Source of the DNA: Fangia hongkongensis FSC776 = DSM 21703 | Lineage (GTDB): Bacteria > Pseudomonadota > Gammaproteobacteria > Francisellales > Francisellaceae | Assembly: GCF_000379445.1 (NCBI RefSeq) | Contig: NZ_KB902271.1 | Span: forward strand, 117,153-181,152 | DNA: 64,000 nt | Reading direction: 5' to 3' | In this document: piece after piece, positions 1-10,495 of the stretch | Numbering within the stretch: the first letter of the stretch is position 1 | How the letters are laid out: every line of letters starts with the position of its first letter | The notes under the pieces: model-generated | The model's database searches: none | What the model saw: only the letters and a program-made list of their open reading frames with translations | What the model was told of the DNA's origin: nothing | Position numbers and translations under genes: made by a program

Positions 1-2
1 AT

Positions 3-2816
3 CCAAACAATGTTCTTAGCCAAGTAGTGCAAAAAGTAAATGCTGTATTAAACCAGCTGCCAAAAGCAGCCGAATCCCCTGCCATCACTATGGAATCAGG
101 AAACTCATTCCCTTCACTGATTTTAAGTTTCACCAGTGATGATTTAAATGAGCAGCAAATTACAGCCTATATCAAAAACCAGCTTACACCAAAGCTTCAA
201 TCACTAGGCGGCATCTCAAACATTATTATTTGGGGGCAAAAGCCTTATGCCATGCGTGTTTGGTTAAACTATGACAAAATGGCCAAACTGGGTGTTTCAC
301 CTGATGATATTGCTAATGCTCTGCAATCCAATAGTTTGATTGCAGCCGGTGGACAAATTAAAGGACCTTATTTTAACATCACCCTAAACCCAACCACTAA
401 CCTTGAAACCGCTCAACAGTATGGCTCGCTTGTTGTTAAAAATGCTGACGGGCATCAAATTTACCTTCGTGATGTTGCCAAAGTTGAACTTGGCGCACAG
501 AACTATACATCCAATGTAAGCTTTAATGGTAAAGAAGGGGTATTTGCAGGTGTGGTGGCGGCATCTGATGCCAACGTATTAACAGTTGTTCAAAAGATTC
601 TAGATCAAATGCCAGAGATTCGTGAAGGCCTCCCAAGCGGTATGATCATGAATACAGTGTATAACAACACCACTTATATTAATGCCTCTATTGTAGATGT
701 CGTTAAAACATTAATTGAAGCGGTTATTATTGTGACCGTGGTGTTATTTTTATTTATTGGTTCATTACGCTCTGTGATTATTCCGATTGTCGCCATTCCG
801 CTATCGATGATCGGCGCATTTTTCCTGATGTTCTTAATGGGCTTTTCAATCAACCTGTTAACGCTCTTATCGATGGTGCTTGCCATTGGTCTTGTTGTCG
901 ATGATGCCATTGTTGTTTTAGAGAATATCTACCGGCATATTGAAGAGGGACTCTCTCCTTTTAAAGCAGCTGTCCAAGGGGCAAGGGAAATTGCTAATCC
1001 TGTAATTTTAATGACCTTAACCTTGGTTGCGGTATATCTTCCAATCGGGATGATGGGCGGACTGACAGGTATTCTATTTACTGAGTTTGCTTATACATTG
1101 GCAGGTGCCGTTGTGATCTCTGGGATCGTTGCCTATACTTTCTCACCAATGCTATGCTCTAAAGTGTTATCACACTCTATTACAGAAGCCAAAACAGTTA
1201 AGTTTATCGATGCTTTATTTGAGCGCTTAAAAAATGGATATGATAAAGCACTTCATCATATCATGCAGGTTCGTGTTGTAATCATCCTCTTTGCTGTTGT
1301 TGTATTGGCAAGTTGTTACTTCCTATTAATCGGTACAAAATCTGAGCTCTCACCAGTTGAAGATCAGGCCTTTATTGGAATTCAAGGGACAGCACCATCT
1401 CCTGCTAATATTCATTATTTAAACACATTCACACCTTCTATTTACAAAGAAATGGATAGTATGCCGGGCAAGGAGTCTGCCTTTGTGGTAAATGGTTATC
1501 CACAATCCAATAACACATTTGGTGGACTGGTGTTAAAGCCTTGGGATGATCGAAGCAAAACACAGATGGAAATCAAGCCACTATTGCAAAACAAACTAAA
1601 TAGTGTTGCTGGAACACAGGTTTACACCTTTGAAATGCCATCGCTACCGGGCATTCCATTTGGACCGCCAGTGCAATATGTTGTCCAATCCATTGGTAGC
1701 TATCAAGGCATCAACGATGTCGCAAATAACCTTATTCATAAAATGATGACAAGTGGTTTGTTTGTCTTTGCACAAAGCGATTTAAAATTTGATAACCCGC
1801 AAATGATGGTTAAAATTGATCGCTCTAAAGCTGCAGCGTTAGGTATTAGCATGCAACAAATTGCAAACACCTTAGGTTATGCTTATTCTGGAGGTTATGT
1901 GAATTACTTCAGTCTTCTAGGCTATAGTTATCAGGTTATCCCAGAGCTTCAAGACAGCATGAAACTCACTAAGGAGCAATTAGGGCAAATTCAAATTCAA
2001 GCGTCCAATGGCACCTTGGTTCCATTATCAGCTATTGTCACATTTGATACCCAAAGTGTACCACTCAGTTTAAATAGATTCCAACAGCTAAACTCAGCCA
2101 CCATCTCAGCTGTCCCATCCCCGGGTGTCAGTCAAGGTCAGGCAGTTGATTACCTACAAGGTTTATCTAAAACTGAACTGCCAAAAGGCTACACGCATGA
2201 GTACTCTGGCTCAGCAAGACAGTTCTTGGAAAATTCAAACCAAATGGTGATTGCATTTATTTTTGCCATTATTGTTATTTTCCTAATGCTTGCAGCACAG
2301 TTTGAAAGCTTCCGTGATCCACTGATTATTCTGATCAGTGTTCCAATGTCGATTTGTGGTGCACTGATTCCGCTTTATATTGGTCAGCTCTTTAACTTTG
2401 GTTATGCTTCGATTAATATCTATACACAAGTGGGACTTGTTACCCTGATTGGGCTGATCAGCAAACACGGGATTTTGATTACTGAGTTTGCCAATAAATT
2501 GCAAGAAGAGGGCTACAGTAAAGTTGATGCTGTATTGAAATCAGCAAGCCTACGTCTTCGCCCTATTTTGATGACAACCGCCGCAATGGTCGTTGGGGTT
2601 CTACCACTTGTTTATGCAACGGGCGCCGGCGCGGTATCTCGCCAGTCAATCGGTATTGTTATTGCATCAGGGATGACCATCGGTACACTCTTCACCCTCT
2701 TTGTTGTCCCTGTTGTCTATAGCTACCTTGCTAAAGATAGAAGCAAATTGATCGCAAGATGGAAAGAAGAAGATAAGATGATTGCAGAGATTAATAAATC
2801 TCATTCACTTGAATAA
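3..2816 (+). CDS. RND-family multidrug efflux permease (AcrB type), 5' end cut by window
   Basis: Inner-membrane proton/drug antiporter of the HAE1 RND family, which works with a periplasmic adaptor and an outer-membrane channel. The reading frame is open to the window edge, so the GTG at 27 is not the true start; aligning the proton-relay aspartates with AcrB suggests about 107 N-terminal residues lie outside. Visible are the TM4 motif GLVVDDAIVVLEN with the paired Asp, the TM10 SKHGILITEF lysine, and RLRPILMTT with the relay arginine, so the proton pathway looks intact. Two porter/docking regions and the C-terminal transmembrane bundle follow in the usual order. The adaptor is not in the window and may lie upstream. 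Substrate cannot be told. Confidence 0.95.
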   Translation, partial: PNNVLSQVVQKVNAVLNQLPKAAESPAITMESGNSFPSLILSFTSDDLNEQQITAYIKNQLTPKLQSLGGISNIIIWGQKPYAMRVWLNYDKMAKLGVSPDDIANALQSNSLIAAGGQIKGPYFNITLNPTTNLETAQQYGSLVVKNADGHQIYLRDVAKVELGAQNYTSNVSFNGKEGVFAGVVAASDANVLTVVQKILDQMPEIREGLPSGMIMNTVYNNTTYINASIVDVVKTLIEAVIIVTVVLFLFIGSLRSVIIPIVAIPLSMIGAFFLMFLMGFSINLLTLLSMVLAIGLVVDDAIVVLENIYRHIEEGLSPFKAAVQGAREIANPVILMTLTLVAVYLPIGMMGGLTGILFTEFAYTLAGAVVISGIVAYTFSPMLCSKVLSHSITEAKTVKFIDALFERLKNGYDKALHHIMQVRVVIILFAVVVLASCYFLLIGTKSELSPVEDQAFIGIQGTAPSPANIHYLNTFTPSIYKEMDSMPGKESAFVVNGYPQSNNTFGGLVLKPWDDRSKTQMEIKPLLQNKLNSVAGTQVYTFEMPSLPGIPFGPPVQYVVQSIGSYQGINDVANNLIHKMMTSGLFVFAQSDLKFDNPQMMVKIDRSKAAALGISMQQIANTLGYAYSGGYVNYFSLLGYSYQVIPELQDSMKLTKEQLGQIQIQASNGTLVPLSAIVTFDTQSVPLSLNRFQQLNSATISAVPSPGVSQGQAVDYLQGLSKTELPKGYTHEYSGSARQFLENSNQMVIAFIFAIIVIFLMLAAQFESFRDPLIILISVPMSICGALIPLYIGQLFNFGYASINIYTQVGLVTLIGLISKHGILITEFANKLQEEGYSKVDAVLKSASLRLRPILMTTAAMVVGVLPLVYATGAGAVSRQSIGIVIASGMTIGTLFTLFVVPVVYSYLAKDRSKLIARWKEEDKMIAEINKSHSLE

Positions 2817-2878
2817 GACAACCTATCGCATCTACTATACTTCTTTCTAATTACATTTAGTCAGGAGGATTTTCTAAC

Positions 2879-3712
2879 CTACAAAGATAATGAAGAATGT
2901 ATCGATGTTCTAATAACAGAGTGTAAATACTGAATTTTCTCATGCAATTCTTCTTTATGCCTACAGCCCAACTTTTCCTTTAAGGCGGCTAGAACCCCCT
3001 CAACTGTGCGAACGGATAAATAAGCATGATGGCAAATTTCCTTAGGCTTATATAGCCCACTATAGATGAGCTTAAAAACCTTAAGCTCTGAACGCCCTAA
3101 ATTTAACTGCTTTGTAATTGCGCTATCAAAGTTATATTGATATGAATTTTCAATATCTCGCATATTAATACACTGACTTATCTCATGCATATCTTGATAA
3201 TATCTATCTTGAGATATCCTCTGGTATAAGTCATTCAATCCACGATCTACAGCATGCTTCTGAGTTAACAAACACTCAACAGCACTTCTGTTTGGCAACT
3301 CTGTCAACAGGGAGATAATTCCACCATCAAGCTGATAACGTTGATAGCTCCATGGATGCAAATTTTTTCCCTTAGCATTATTAAGTAAGCTTAAAAACAC
3401 ATCATTTTTTTCAAGTTTCTCATTTGATTCTAGGTAATGATAGACATCAGCATCAAACGTATTTTGAGGTAGTTTCAACATTGCATTATAGTTAAAATAT
3501 GGCAAGTTATTATAGATTAGGGAGTACGCCCATATCTCTGCTGTATCTCCACCTTTTAAGACAGCATATAATATTTCACCTGACGGTTTGTATACCAAAA
3601 TACCAAGGGCACCATTGTAGGAAATAGCTTTTAATGCTTGATCTAAATAAGTATTTAAACTTTTAATTTTCTTCGTATCAATTGCATGATGGATATATTC
3701 TATTTTATGCAT
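2879..3712 (-). CDS. LuxR-type HTH transcriptional regulator (solo)
   Basis: A 277-residue protein. The last third (about residues 205-265) is a LuxR/GerE helix-turn-helix: it begins LGRSELKVFKLI, continues KPKEICHHAYLS and ends VRTVEGVLAALKEKLG, matching the family pattern of a recognition helix after S-x-R-T-V. The first 200 residues are soluble and not recognisable; no receiver-domain Asp triad and no clear autoinducer-binding signature are visible. It lies alone, convergent with the RND pump and with no LuxI-type synthase in the window, so its signal and targets are unknown. DNA binding is well supported; anything about the ligand is guesswork. Confidence 0.8.
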   Translation of the reverse strand: MHKIEYIHHAIDTKKIKSLNTYLDQALKAISYNGALGILVYKPSGEILYAVLKGGDTAEIWAYSLIYNNLPYFNYNAMLKLPQNTFDADVYHYLESNEKLEKNDVFLSLLNNAKGKNLHPWSYQRYQLDGGIISLLTELPNRSAVECLLTQKHAVDRGLNDLYQRISQDRYYQDMHEISQCINMRDIENSYQYNFDSAITKQLNLGRSELKVFKLIYSGLYKPKEICHHAYLSVRTVEGVLAALKEKLGCRHKEELHEKIQYLHSVIRTSIHSSLSL

Positions 3713-3903
3713 TGTTATTATTCAGCTTATTTGATATTTTATCATTGTCCAACCCTAACTCTGTAATCTCTGCCTATACAAAATCAAGAAAAGAACAAAT
3801 AATAATCAAAAATACCTTTCTATGTTAACCTATTTTGACTTTATTTTGAACAATATGGTGATTTAACCGAAATCGCGTTAGAGATACCTTAACCTCCAAA
3901 ACG

Positions 3904-4086
3904 CTATTTTATCTTCCATACAATATATACCCCAAAACCAGTTGGCTCGAGATTACTGAGTTTTACAGATCCACCGGTTTGATGCACTGGTGTTTTTAAT
4001 CCGCCATTTGATATCAGCGATGACTGCTTTATAAAAGGACATAATGATAACTGCCTACTATAAGTGCTCACTGATAGTTTATACAT
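3904..4086 (-). pseudogene. Possible remnant of a sensor histidine kinase C-terminus
   Basis: A 60-codon frame in the 389-base gap between the LuxR regulator and the aromatic permease. Its C-terminal half, HQTGGSVKLSNLEPTGFGVY, resembles the last strand pair of a HATPase_c domain, where kinases typically end with H-x-G-x-(V/L)-x-L-S-N followed by a hydrophobic strand. The rest of a kinase (H-box, N-box, G-box) is missing and no ribosome-binding site precedes the ATG. Best read as a decayed end fragment, but a chance frame is possible. Nothing else is seen in this gap. Confidence 0.22.
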
Positions 4087-4101
4087 CTATAATAATTATC
4101 G

Positions 4102-5268
4102 CTAAAACGGCTGAGAAATTCCTAACAGGTTCAATATCTGAGCCACAATAACAAGTGCGCCCAAGGTTAAAGCATAATAGTTTTTAAATGGGCTTTTCTC
4201 TGATTTATCTAAATACACTGGGGTAAATACAAAAATGACCACAGCAAAAATAGCTGCGTATTGAAGTGCGAGGATAAACCCTTTTGGATAAAACACCGTA
4301 AAAACAAATGGTGGAATAAAGGTTAATAAAAATCCAATGACTTTATTCATCTGATAACCAAAACGGCTACAGGTATCTTTAATATAATGATAAAGCGATA
4401 GCCCCACACAAATAAAGGATGTGATAATAGATATATTGATAAAGACCGACAAGAAGGTGTTTATCCACGCGCTTTGGGTTGCCACTTTCACTTCAGCCAT
4501 AAAGCTATTTAAGGTATTGCCTGCCTGAAATATCGACTCATAACTGTGCGCGCCTGTCTGTGGCAAAATCGCCAAACACACTGCCACCCAAATAAGATAA
4601 ATGACAAGCACCATTAAGCTGCCGATAAGGACACTTTTTCTTACAGCTTTCACATCCCCTTTTTGATACTCATACAGCACAGGGATAATATTTTGAAAAC
4701 CAAATGATGGCAAAAGCGTTGGCCATGCAAAAATAAGTGCATAGAGCGATAATGGACCATGAATGAAATTCGCCCATTTTAAACAAACCAGCATACTAAT
4801 CACGCACAAGGCATAAAAGATCAACTTGAGTGATACAAAAGAGCGATTGACATAATCACTTAACTTTGCACTTAAAATAACTAAACCAAAGATTAAAATA
4901 AAGACAATTGCATCAATAGACACACTTACATGTTGCGCGGCAGCCACAAGGCTTACTAATGCTGCTCCTTGTGTTGTATAAGCAGCCATCAGTGCATATA
5001 ACAAAAGCAGATACACAATAGTAAAGATGATTTGCAGGCTTATCGGCATATGAGATTTAATCAAAGTAGTATAATTCACCCCAAGTGGATATTTCTCACA
5101 AACACGAATAAGCTTAAGACCTGTAACATACATCACAGACCAAGATAATATAATCAAAATCACCGATGCCCATAAGCCACTTGCTGCGGTAATTAAAGGC
5201 AGCGATAACATCCCTGCACCAATGGTTGTTCCCACGACTAAAAAGGCGCCGCCAAGGGATTTTTGCAT
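4102..5268 (-). CDS. Aromatic amino-acid permease (HAAAP family, TyrP/Mtr-like)
   Basis: An inner-membrane proton symporter of the hydroxy/aromatic amino-acid permease family, 388 residues and about 11 membrane segments, expected to import tyrosine or tryptophan. The N-terminus MQKSLGGAFLVVGTTIGAG carries the family GxxIGAGMLSLP signature in the first helix. The open frame extends 34 codons further upstream, but the ATG at 5268 is preceded at good spacing by GGAGAG and begins exactly where family members begin, so it was chosen. It is transcribed away from the divergent Tim44-domain gene. The exact substrate among aromatic amino acids cannot be told from sequence. Confidence 0.88.
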   Translation of the reverse strand: MQKSLGGAFLVVGTTIGAGMLSLPLITAASGLWASVILIILSWSVMYVTGLKLIRVCEKYPLGVNYTTLIKSHMPISLQIIFTIVYLLLLYALMAAYTTQGAALVSLVAAAQHVSVSIDAIVFILIFGLVILSAKLSDYVNRSFVSLKLIFYALCVISMLVCLKWANFIHGPLSLYALIFAWPTLLPSFGFQNIIPVLYEYQKGDVKAVRKSVLIGSLMVLVIYLIWVAVCLAILPQTGAHSYESIFQAGNTLNSFMAEVKVATQSAWINTFLSVFINISIITSFICVGLSLYHYIKDTCSRFGYQMNKVIGFLLTFIPPFVFTVFYPKGFILALQYAAIFAVVIFVFTPVYLDKSEKSPFKNYYALTLGALVIVAQILNLLGISQPF

Positions 5269-5415
5269 GTTTCTCTCCAAAGATAAATATAAACAATGTA
5301 ACGATACACAAATACAATCTATCTGCCAAGTAATAAATGTTTTGTTGTTGGTATCTATAGCAAATTTCAACTATCATGTCAGCGACAACAATAACCGAAT
5401 ATACAGGCAGGGACT

Positions 5416-6267
5416 ATGTTACAACACTTGAATTTAAAAAGACTTCTTGTGATTTTTTCACTTTTATTTTTAGCTTTTTCAAGCTTTCAAATTGCTGAGG
5501 CAAAGCGTTTTGGCGGTGGCTCAAGCCATGGCTATTCGCGCTCAGCGGCACCTGCAAAAAACACAAACTCTACCGCTGCCAACCAAACCCAGAAAAAAGG
5601 CGGCTTTGGCATGCTTGGCGGAATTTTGGCGGCACTTGGTTTAGGCGCGCTTTTTGCTTGGCTGTTTAGCGCTCAAGGAATGACTGGACTTATTATTGTC
5701 CTTTTAATTCTTGCAGCTCTCGTTTTTATGTTCAGACGAAGTAAATTAGCACAACAGATGCAACAAAATCATATGAACTCACAACAAGCTTCAGCGCAAA
5801 ACACACGAGAAGAGAGTCATCAATCTCAAAGTGCATTTACACAACATGCAAATACACTAGAGGCAACAGCCGCAGAAAACACAAGTGTAGGGATCCAAGA
5901 TGGTAAATTGCCTGATGGCACACCAGAGTCTGTTTTTAATCATCAGGCATTAAACTTATTCAATCAGCTTCAATCGCTGAATACACAAAGCGGGCTTGAA
6001 AAAATCAAAGGCTATTTAACTGAAGATTTATATGTCAGTGTTAAAGATGATATTCATGAAAATACCGACATTGCTGAGTTTAAAGATTTAAACTCCAAGG
6101 TGATCTCTTGTGAAAAACAAGGCGATAGCTGGGTTGCCAGTGTGATGTTTATCGGACAGGTAAAAGAAGATAATACTAGCAATTGGGAAAGTTTTGAAGA
6201 AGTCTGGCACTTCACTCGCAAAGATCAAGAGCACTTATGGCAAGTTGCAGGTATTCAGCAGTTTTAG
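5416..6267 (+). CDS. Tim44-like domain membrane protein
   Basis: A 283-residue protein. Residues about 9-28 form a signal peptide or anchor ending in AEAKR. A Gly/Ser-rich stretch (RFGGGSSHGYSRS) follows, then two close hydrophobic segments (GILAALGLGALFAWLF and LIIVLLILAALVFMF), a Gln/Ser-rich linker, and from about residue 165 a C-terminal alpha+beta domain of the Tim44/MBA1 type. This arrangement is the common bacterial Tim44-like family. Its role is unproven; membrane-anchored scaffolding is usually assumed from the mitochondrial relative. It is monocistronic, divergent from the aromatic permease. Confidence 0.75.
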   Translation: MLQHLNLKRLLVIFSLLFLAFSSFQIAEAKRFGGGSSHGYSRSAAPAKNTNSTAANQTQKKGGFGMLGGILAALGLGALFAWLFSAQGMTGLIIVLLILAALVFMFRRSKLAQQMQQNHMNSQQASAQNTREESHQSQSAFTQHANTLEATAAENTSVGIQDGKLPDGTPESVFNHQALNLFNQLQSLNTQSGLEKIKGYLTEDLYVSVKDDIHENTDIAEFKDLNSKVISCEKQGDSWVASVMFIGQVKEDNTSNWESFEEVWHFTRKDQEHLWQVAGIQQF

Positions 6268-6307
6268 TGATTTCATAACAACCTAACTTAACACGTATTC
6301 AGTACGC

Positions 6308-6336
6308 TTTTCAGTCAATATCTTCTTTTATATAAT
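6308..6336 (+). promoter_or_regulatory. Predicted sigma-70 promoter of the lipoprotein gene
   Basis: A TTTTCA hexamer at 6308-6313 and a perfect TATAAT at 6331-6336 are separated by 17 bases, about 40 bases before the lipoprotein start codon. Confidence 0.4.
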
Positions 6337-6375
6337 TCCTCCTACATTTTTGTAACAAACCATTAGGAGAGTATA

Positions 6376-7293
6376 ATGAAAGATAAACTAGTAAATAGCA
6401 TAAAAATTATTCCTGTATTAGTACCATTGTTGTTAGCGGCTTGTGGCACTGGCTCCAATAGTGGGAACAACCCTCAGCCATCACACACAGAGACGTTATC
6501 ATTTTCTAGCCAAAGCTCTCCTGAATATGCAAACATAACCAGCATGCAATCACCAAGTGGCTTTATTGAAGTAATAGCGACACAAAGTCCAAATATTATG
6601 TTCAACATGCAAGCAATAAACTCAATAAGTTCTTTTACTATCTTATCTATTGATGGTAGCGATGGCATTACCATTGATGAGGATCATTCAACCTGTCATA
6701 CAGGTGATAAACTTTATACTGATGATAAATGTCGCATTTACTATATAATCCACCGTAACAATAAAGCTACTATGGATCAACAAACTATTGATATCACCAC
6801 CTCTGAGGGGCATTATCAGAAGACTATTCAAACCAAGTTTGTTAATAAATGTGATCAAAATTTAGTCACCATCAATACAAATTCACCAGAAATTTTTACT
6901 TCTTTGAATAAGACGACCACATTAAATATAAACCCTAGTGACTTAAACAGTCCAAGTGTCTTAATTGAGCGCAGCTTCTACGATGATTATATTAGCTCTA
7001 CAAACCTGACTAAAGACTTACCTAGAAAACTAGTACAACCCTTGATAAACGGCAAACGATCAAAAGATTGGTATTACAAAATTTCAAAATTAGATAATCT
7101 TAACGCAAATAGCGGGTTAACTATTTTCTGGCTTCAAGGAATGCTTGATAAGCTACCTAATAGCACTTATGCAGCTGAACTTAAGCAACCTAGCAAAAAA
7201 CCTGTGTTTATTGTTGAAGGGTCCAACTCAAAAAACCAGTATGGGGCATACTATCCAAAGTTCAATATAATACAAACACCTAATAAACACTAG
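6376..7293 (+). CDS. Hypothetical lipoprotein
   Basis: A 305-residue protein with a lipoprotein signal peptide: a short basic start, a hydrophobic run and the lipobox LLAAC with the lipidated Cys at residue 23, then a Ser/Asn/Gly-rich linker. The start is supported by AGGAGA five or six bases upstream. The mature part is beta-rich in composition, has a few cysteines (CHTGDKL, KCRIYY, NKCDQN) that could form disulfides, and matches no family I recognise. It ends tail to tail with uvrA, the two stop regions overlapping by four bases. The function is unknown; outer- or inner-membrane anchoring in the periplasm is inferred from the lipobox. Confidence 0.8.
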   Translation: MKDKLVNSIKIIPVLVPLLLAACGTGSNSGNNPQPSHTETLSFSSQSSPEYANITSMQSPSGFIEVIATQSPNIMFNMQAINSISSFTILSIDGSDGITIDEDHSTCHTGDKLYTDDKCRIYYIIHRNNKATMDQQTIDITTSEGHYQKTIQTKFVNKCDQNLVTINTNSPEIFTSLNKTTTLNINPSDLNSPSVLIERSFYDDYISSTNLTKDLPRKLVQPLINGKRSKDWYYKISKLDNLNANSGLTIFWLQGMLDKLPNSTYAAELKQPSKKPVFIVEGSNSKNQYGAYYPKFNIIQTPNKH

Positions 7294-10115
7294 TCGAATA
7301 ACATCGGCTTTAAAAACGCCCCTGTATAAGAGTCTTTACTCTTAGCAATTTTCTCGGGGGCACCTTCAGCAATGATCTGACCACCACCATCTCCACCTTC
7401 TGGACCCAAATCGATAATCCAATCAGCTACTTTAATCACATCTAGGTTATGCTCAATAATCACAATGCTATTTCCCTGTTCTCTTAAGCGCACAATGACA
7501 TTTAATAGCTGCTGTATATCATGAAAATGTAAACCAGTTGTTGGCTCATCGAGAATATATAATGTCTGCCCTGTTGCCGATTTTGACAGCTCTTTGGCAA
7601 GTTTCACCCTTTGTGCTTCCCCTCCTGACAAGGTCGTTGCATTTTGTCCAAGCGTAATATAAGACAGCCCTACATCCATTAAGGTTTGCAGGCGCTTTTT
7701 AATCTGCGGGACTGCATGAAAGAAAGACAAAGCCTCCTCGACACTCATATTAAGAACTTCAGAGATATTCTTATCTTTATAAGTCACCTCTAGCGTCTCT
7801 CGATTATAGCGCTTGCCTTGACAAACATCACATGGCACATAAACATCCGGCAAAAAGTGCATCTCTACCTTTAATACCCCATCTCCCTGACACGCCTCAC
7901 AGCGCCCCCCTTTCACATTAAAGCTAAAGCGTCCCGGTTGATAGCCACGAGAGCGTGCTTCGTTGGTTGCTGCAAAAAGCTCACGAATTGGAGTGAAAAC
8001 GCCGGTATATGTTGCTGGGTTTGATCTTGGAGTACGCCCAATTGGGCTTTGATCAATATCAATCACCTTATCCAAATGCTCAAACCCTTTATATTTATCA
8101 TATTTCTCAGGGGTTAATGAGTTATTTCTATTTAATAATTTTGCTGCCAAAGGATACAAGGTGCGATTGATTAAGGTTGACTTTCCTGAACCTGAAACAC
8201 CAGTAATGCAGGTTAAAAGACCAAGTGGCAGTTTTAAATAAACATTTTTTAAATTATTCCCTGCGGCACCAATTACTTCAAGGAAGTGGCCTTTTTTAGG
8301 TTTTAAACGTTTAGCGCCTATGGTGATTTTCTCTTTTCCAGAGAGATAGTTTGCTGTCAGTGAACGTTGATTGTCTAAAATCTCACTTAAACGACCTTCA
8401 GCGACAATTTCACCACCATGCACCCCGGCCCCAGGCCCAATATCAATAATATGATCTGCCTGTTTAATGGCATCTTCATCATGTTCAACGACAATAACCG
8501 TATTGCCTAAATCTCTTAAATGATGAAGGGTATCCAAGAGCTTTTGATTATCTCGTTGATGTAAACCAATCGATGGCTCATCAAGGATATACATCACACC
8601 GACAAGGCCAGCTCCTATCTGACTTGCCAAACGAATTCGTTGTGCCTCACCACCCGATAGCGTATCAGCTTGGCGAGATAGGTTTAAATAATCCAAGCCA
8701 ACATTTACTAAAAACCCTAATCTTGAGAGAATCTCTTTTAACAAGCGCTCTGCAATGACCTTTTTTTGCCCTTTGAGCGAAAGTCCATCTAGCCACTTTA
8801 CCGCATCTTTAATTGATAATGCGGTCAGATCTGCAATATTTTTATGATCAATAAAGACATTTCTTGCCCCTTCATTTAAGCGTGTTTTATGGCAAGTTGG
8901 GCAAGGCAGGTTACTCATTAGTTTCGATAACTCTTCACGAATTAATGCCGAATCCGTCTCTTTATAACGGCGCTCAAAATTGCCCAGCACCCCTTCAAAA
9001 GGCTTAATATTATGATAACTTCTGCCTCTTGAGCTTTTAAAATTCACCTCGATTTTGGTTTTGCCTGAGCCATTTAGAACCAGATTTTTTGCCTCATCAC
9101 TCAAATCCTTAAATGGTGTTGCTAAAGAAAACTCAAAGTGCTTTGCTAGTGCTTCAAGCTGTGCAAAATAATAGCCATTTCGTCTATCCCATCCAGAAAC
9201 AGCTCCTTGTTGTAATGATAAAGTAGCATCTGGAATAATCTTTTCAATATCAAAGTAAGATTTTGTGCCAAGCCCATCACAGCTCGGGCAAGCACCACTT
9301 GGGCTATTAAAGGAGAAAATCCGTGGTGTAAGCTCTTTTAATGAATAATTACAAAATGGACAGGCATGCTTTGATGAGAAAATAATATCCTCTTGCTCCC
9401 CTGAGAGAAAGACAAGCTTCGCGATACCTGAGGATAAATCAAGCGCGGTTTCAAAAGACTCTGCCAGTCTTTGCTGATGCTTTTTATGTGGTTTAAAGCG
9501 ATCCACTATGACTTCAATGGTATGCTTCTTATAGCGATCAAGCTTTGGCGGATTGTCAAGCTCATAGACTTCATTGTTAATACGTGCACGCAAATAGCCT
9601 TCTTGGTAGAGCTTCTCCATTAATTGAATATGCTCACCTTTTTTATCAATAATCACAGGTGCCACAATCATTAACTTTTCATCTTCATCAATTGAAAGAG
9701 TATGATCCACCATTTGTGTGATGGTTTGTGCTTTCAGTAACACCTTATGCTCCGGACACATCGGATCGCCAATTCTTGCAAAAAGTACCCTAAGATAATC
9801 ATAAATCTCCGTCACGGTGCCAACGGTTGAGCGTGGATTGTGAGAGGTGGTTTTTTGCTCGATAGAAATAGCAGGAGATAAACCTTCGATATGATCAACC
9901 TCTGGTTTATCCATCAAAGAGAGAAATTGTCTTGCATAACTTGATAACGACTCAACATATCGCCTTTGACCTTCCGCATAAAGCGTATCAAAAGCAAGTG
10001 AAGACTTACCAGAGCCACTTAAGCCAGTAATAACCGTTAATTTATCTCGAGGAATCTCAAGATCTATATTTTTTAAATTGTGTGTTTTTGCACCTTTAAT
10101 AAGGATTTTATCCAT
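7290..10115 (-). CDS. uvrA: Excinuclease ABC subunit A
   Basis: Damage-recognition ATPase of nucleotide excision repair, which loads UvrB onto lesions. At 941 residues it has the family length. It shows two ABC modules: Walker [16 protein letters not shown] near residue 31 and [15 protein letters not shown] near 640, two LSGGEAQR signatures, and Walker B regions followed by LDEPSIGLH and LDEPTTGLH. Zinc-finger cysteine pairs are present (CPFC/CPSC in the first half; CEAC/CDVC in the second). It is transcribed alone; uvrB and uvrC are not in the window. No LexA-like box was recognised upstream. Confidence 0.98.
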   Translation of the reverse strand: MDKILIKGAKTHNLKNIDLEIPRDKLTVITGLSGSGKSSLAFDTLYAEGQRRYVESLSSYARQFLSLMDKPEVDHIEGLSPAISIEQKTTSHNPRSTVGTVTEIYDYLRVLFARIGDPMCPEHKVLLKAQTITQMVDHTLSIDEDEKLMIVAPVIIDKKGEHIQLMEKLYQEGYLRARINNEVYELDNPPKLDRYKKHTIEVIVDRFKPHKKHQQRLAESFETALDLSSGIAKLVFLSGEQEDIIFSSKHACPFCNYSLKELTPRIFSFNSPSGACPSCDGLGTKSYFDIEKIIPDATLSLQQGAVSGWDRRNGYYFAQLEALAKHFEFSLATPFKDLSDEAKNLVLNGSGKTKIEVNFKSSRGRSYHNIKPFEGVLGNFERRYKETDSALIREELSKLMSNLPCPTCHKTRLNEGARNVFIDHKNIADLTALSIKDAVKWLDGLSLKGQKKVIAERLLKEILSRLGFLVNVGLDYLNLSRQADTLSGGEAQRIRLASQIGAGLVGVMYILDEPSIGLHQRDNQKLLDTLHHLRDLGNTVIVVEHDEDAIKQADHIIDIGPGAGVHGGEIVAEGRLSEILDNQRSLTANYLSGKEKITIGAKRLKPKKGHFLEVIGAAGNNLKNVYLKLPLGLLTCITGVSGSGKSTLINRTLYPLAAKLLNRNNSLTPEKYDKYKGFEHLDKVIDIDQSPIGRTPRSNPATYTGVFTPIRELFAATNEARSRGYQPGRFSFNVKGGRCEACQGDGVLKVEMHFLPDVYVPCDVCQGKRYNRETLEVTYKDKNISEVLNMSVEEALSFFHAVPQIKKRLQTLMDVGLSYITLGQNATTLSGGEAQRVKLAKELSKSATGQTLYILDEPTTGLHFHDIQQLLNVIVRLREQGNSIVIIEHNLDVIKVADWIIDLGPEGGDGGGQIIAEGAPEKIAKSKDSYTGAFLKPMLFD

Positions 10116-10235
10116 TATTCAACTGCTTATTGCATCATCAAAACTTCATTGATTATATACCCACAATCACCTTGATGAAAGCTTATACCACCCGCAAACC
10201 ATTTTACCCTATTTCTGCCATTGAATTTCTTGTTC

Positions 10236-10296
10236 TTTTGAGTCATCAGATATTGCTAATAGTCCCAGCTATTACCTGCAACCCAATGACTCAAAA
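10236..10296. repeat. Large imperfect inverted repeat (61 bp) in the uvrA-MFS gap
   Basis: In the 380-base divergent gap between uvrA and the MFS gene, an 11-bp arm TTTTGAGTCAT (10236-10246) is exactly complementary to ATGACTCAAAA (10286-10296). Inside, TTGC pairs with GCAA and TAATAG with CTATTA around a six-base loop TCCCAG. The result is one 21-bp stepped stem with small internal loops. Neither strand has a T-run after the stem, so it is not an ordinary terminator. It may be a structured RNA, a protein-binding palindrome or a dispersed repeat. Apart from the promoter listed next, nothing else is seen in this gap. Confidence 0.6.
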
Positions 10297-10437
10297 CTAT
10301 CAAAAACTTCTTCAACATTAAACACCGCAAAATGATTCGCGAGTGGTATATTGCTTGAGTAATCACAATCACAAAACATTTCAAAGCTCTCTTAGTTTTT
10401 TTGCTCTGATGTAATGATAAATCAAGTGCGTGTCTAT

Positions 10438-10466
10438 TTGCTATTTGAATATACAAGGCGCATAAT
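10438..10466 (+). promoter_or_regulatory. Predicted sigma-70 promoter of the MFS gene at 10496
   Basis: TTGCTA at 10438-10443 and CATAAT at 10461-10466 have a 17-base spacer and lie 30 bases before the start codon. Confidence 0.4.
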
Positions 10467-10495
10467 CTTACTATCAAACTGAACGAACACTCAAT

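Noticed and set aside
27..29. GTG at 27 as start of the RND pump
   Set aside because: The frame is open to the window edge and the residues before it continue the family sequence, so the true start is outside.
10130..10321. 63-codon plus-strand frame and an 85-codon minus frame in the uvrA-MFS gap
   Set aside because: No ribosome-binding site or recognisable protein; both run through the inverted repeat.
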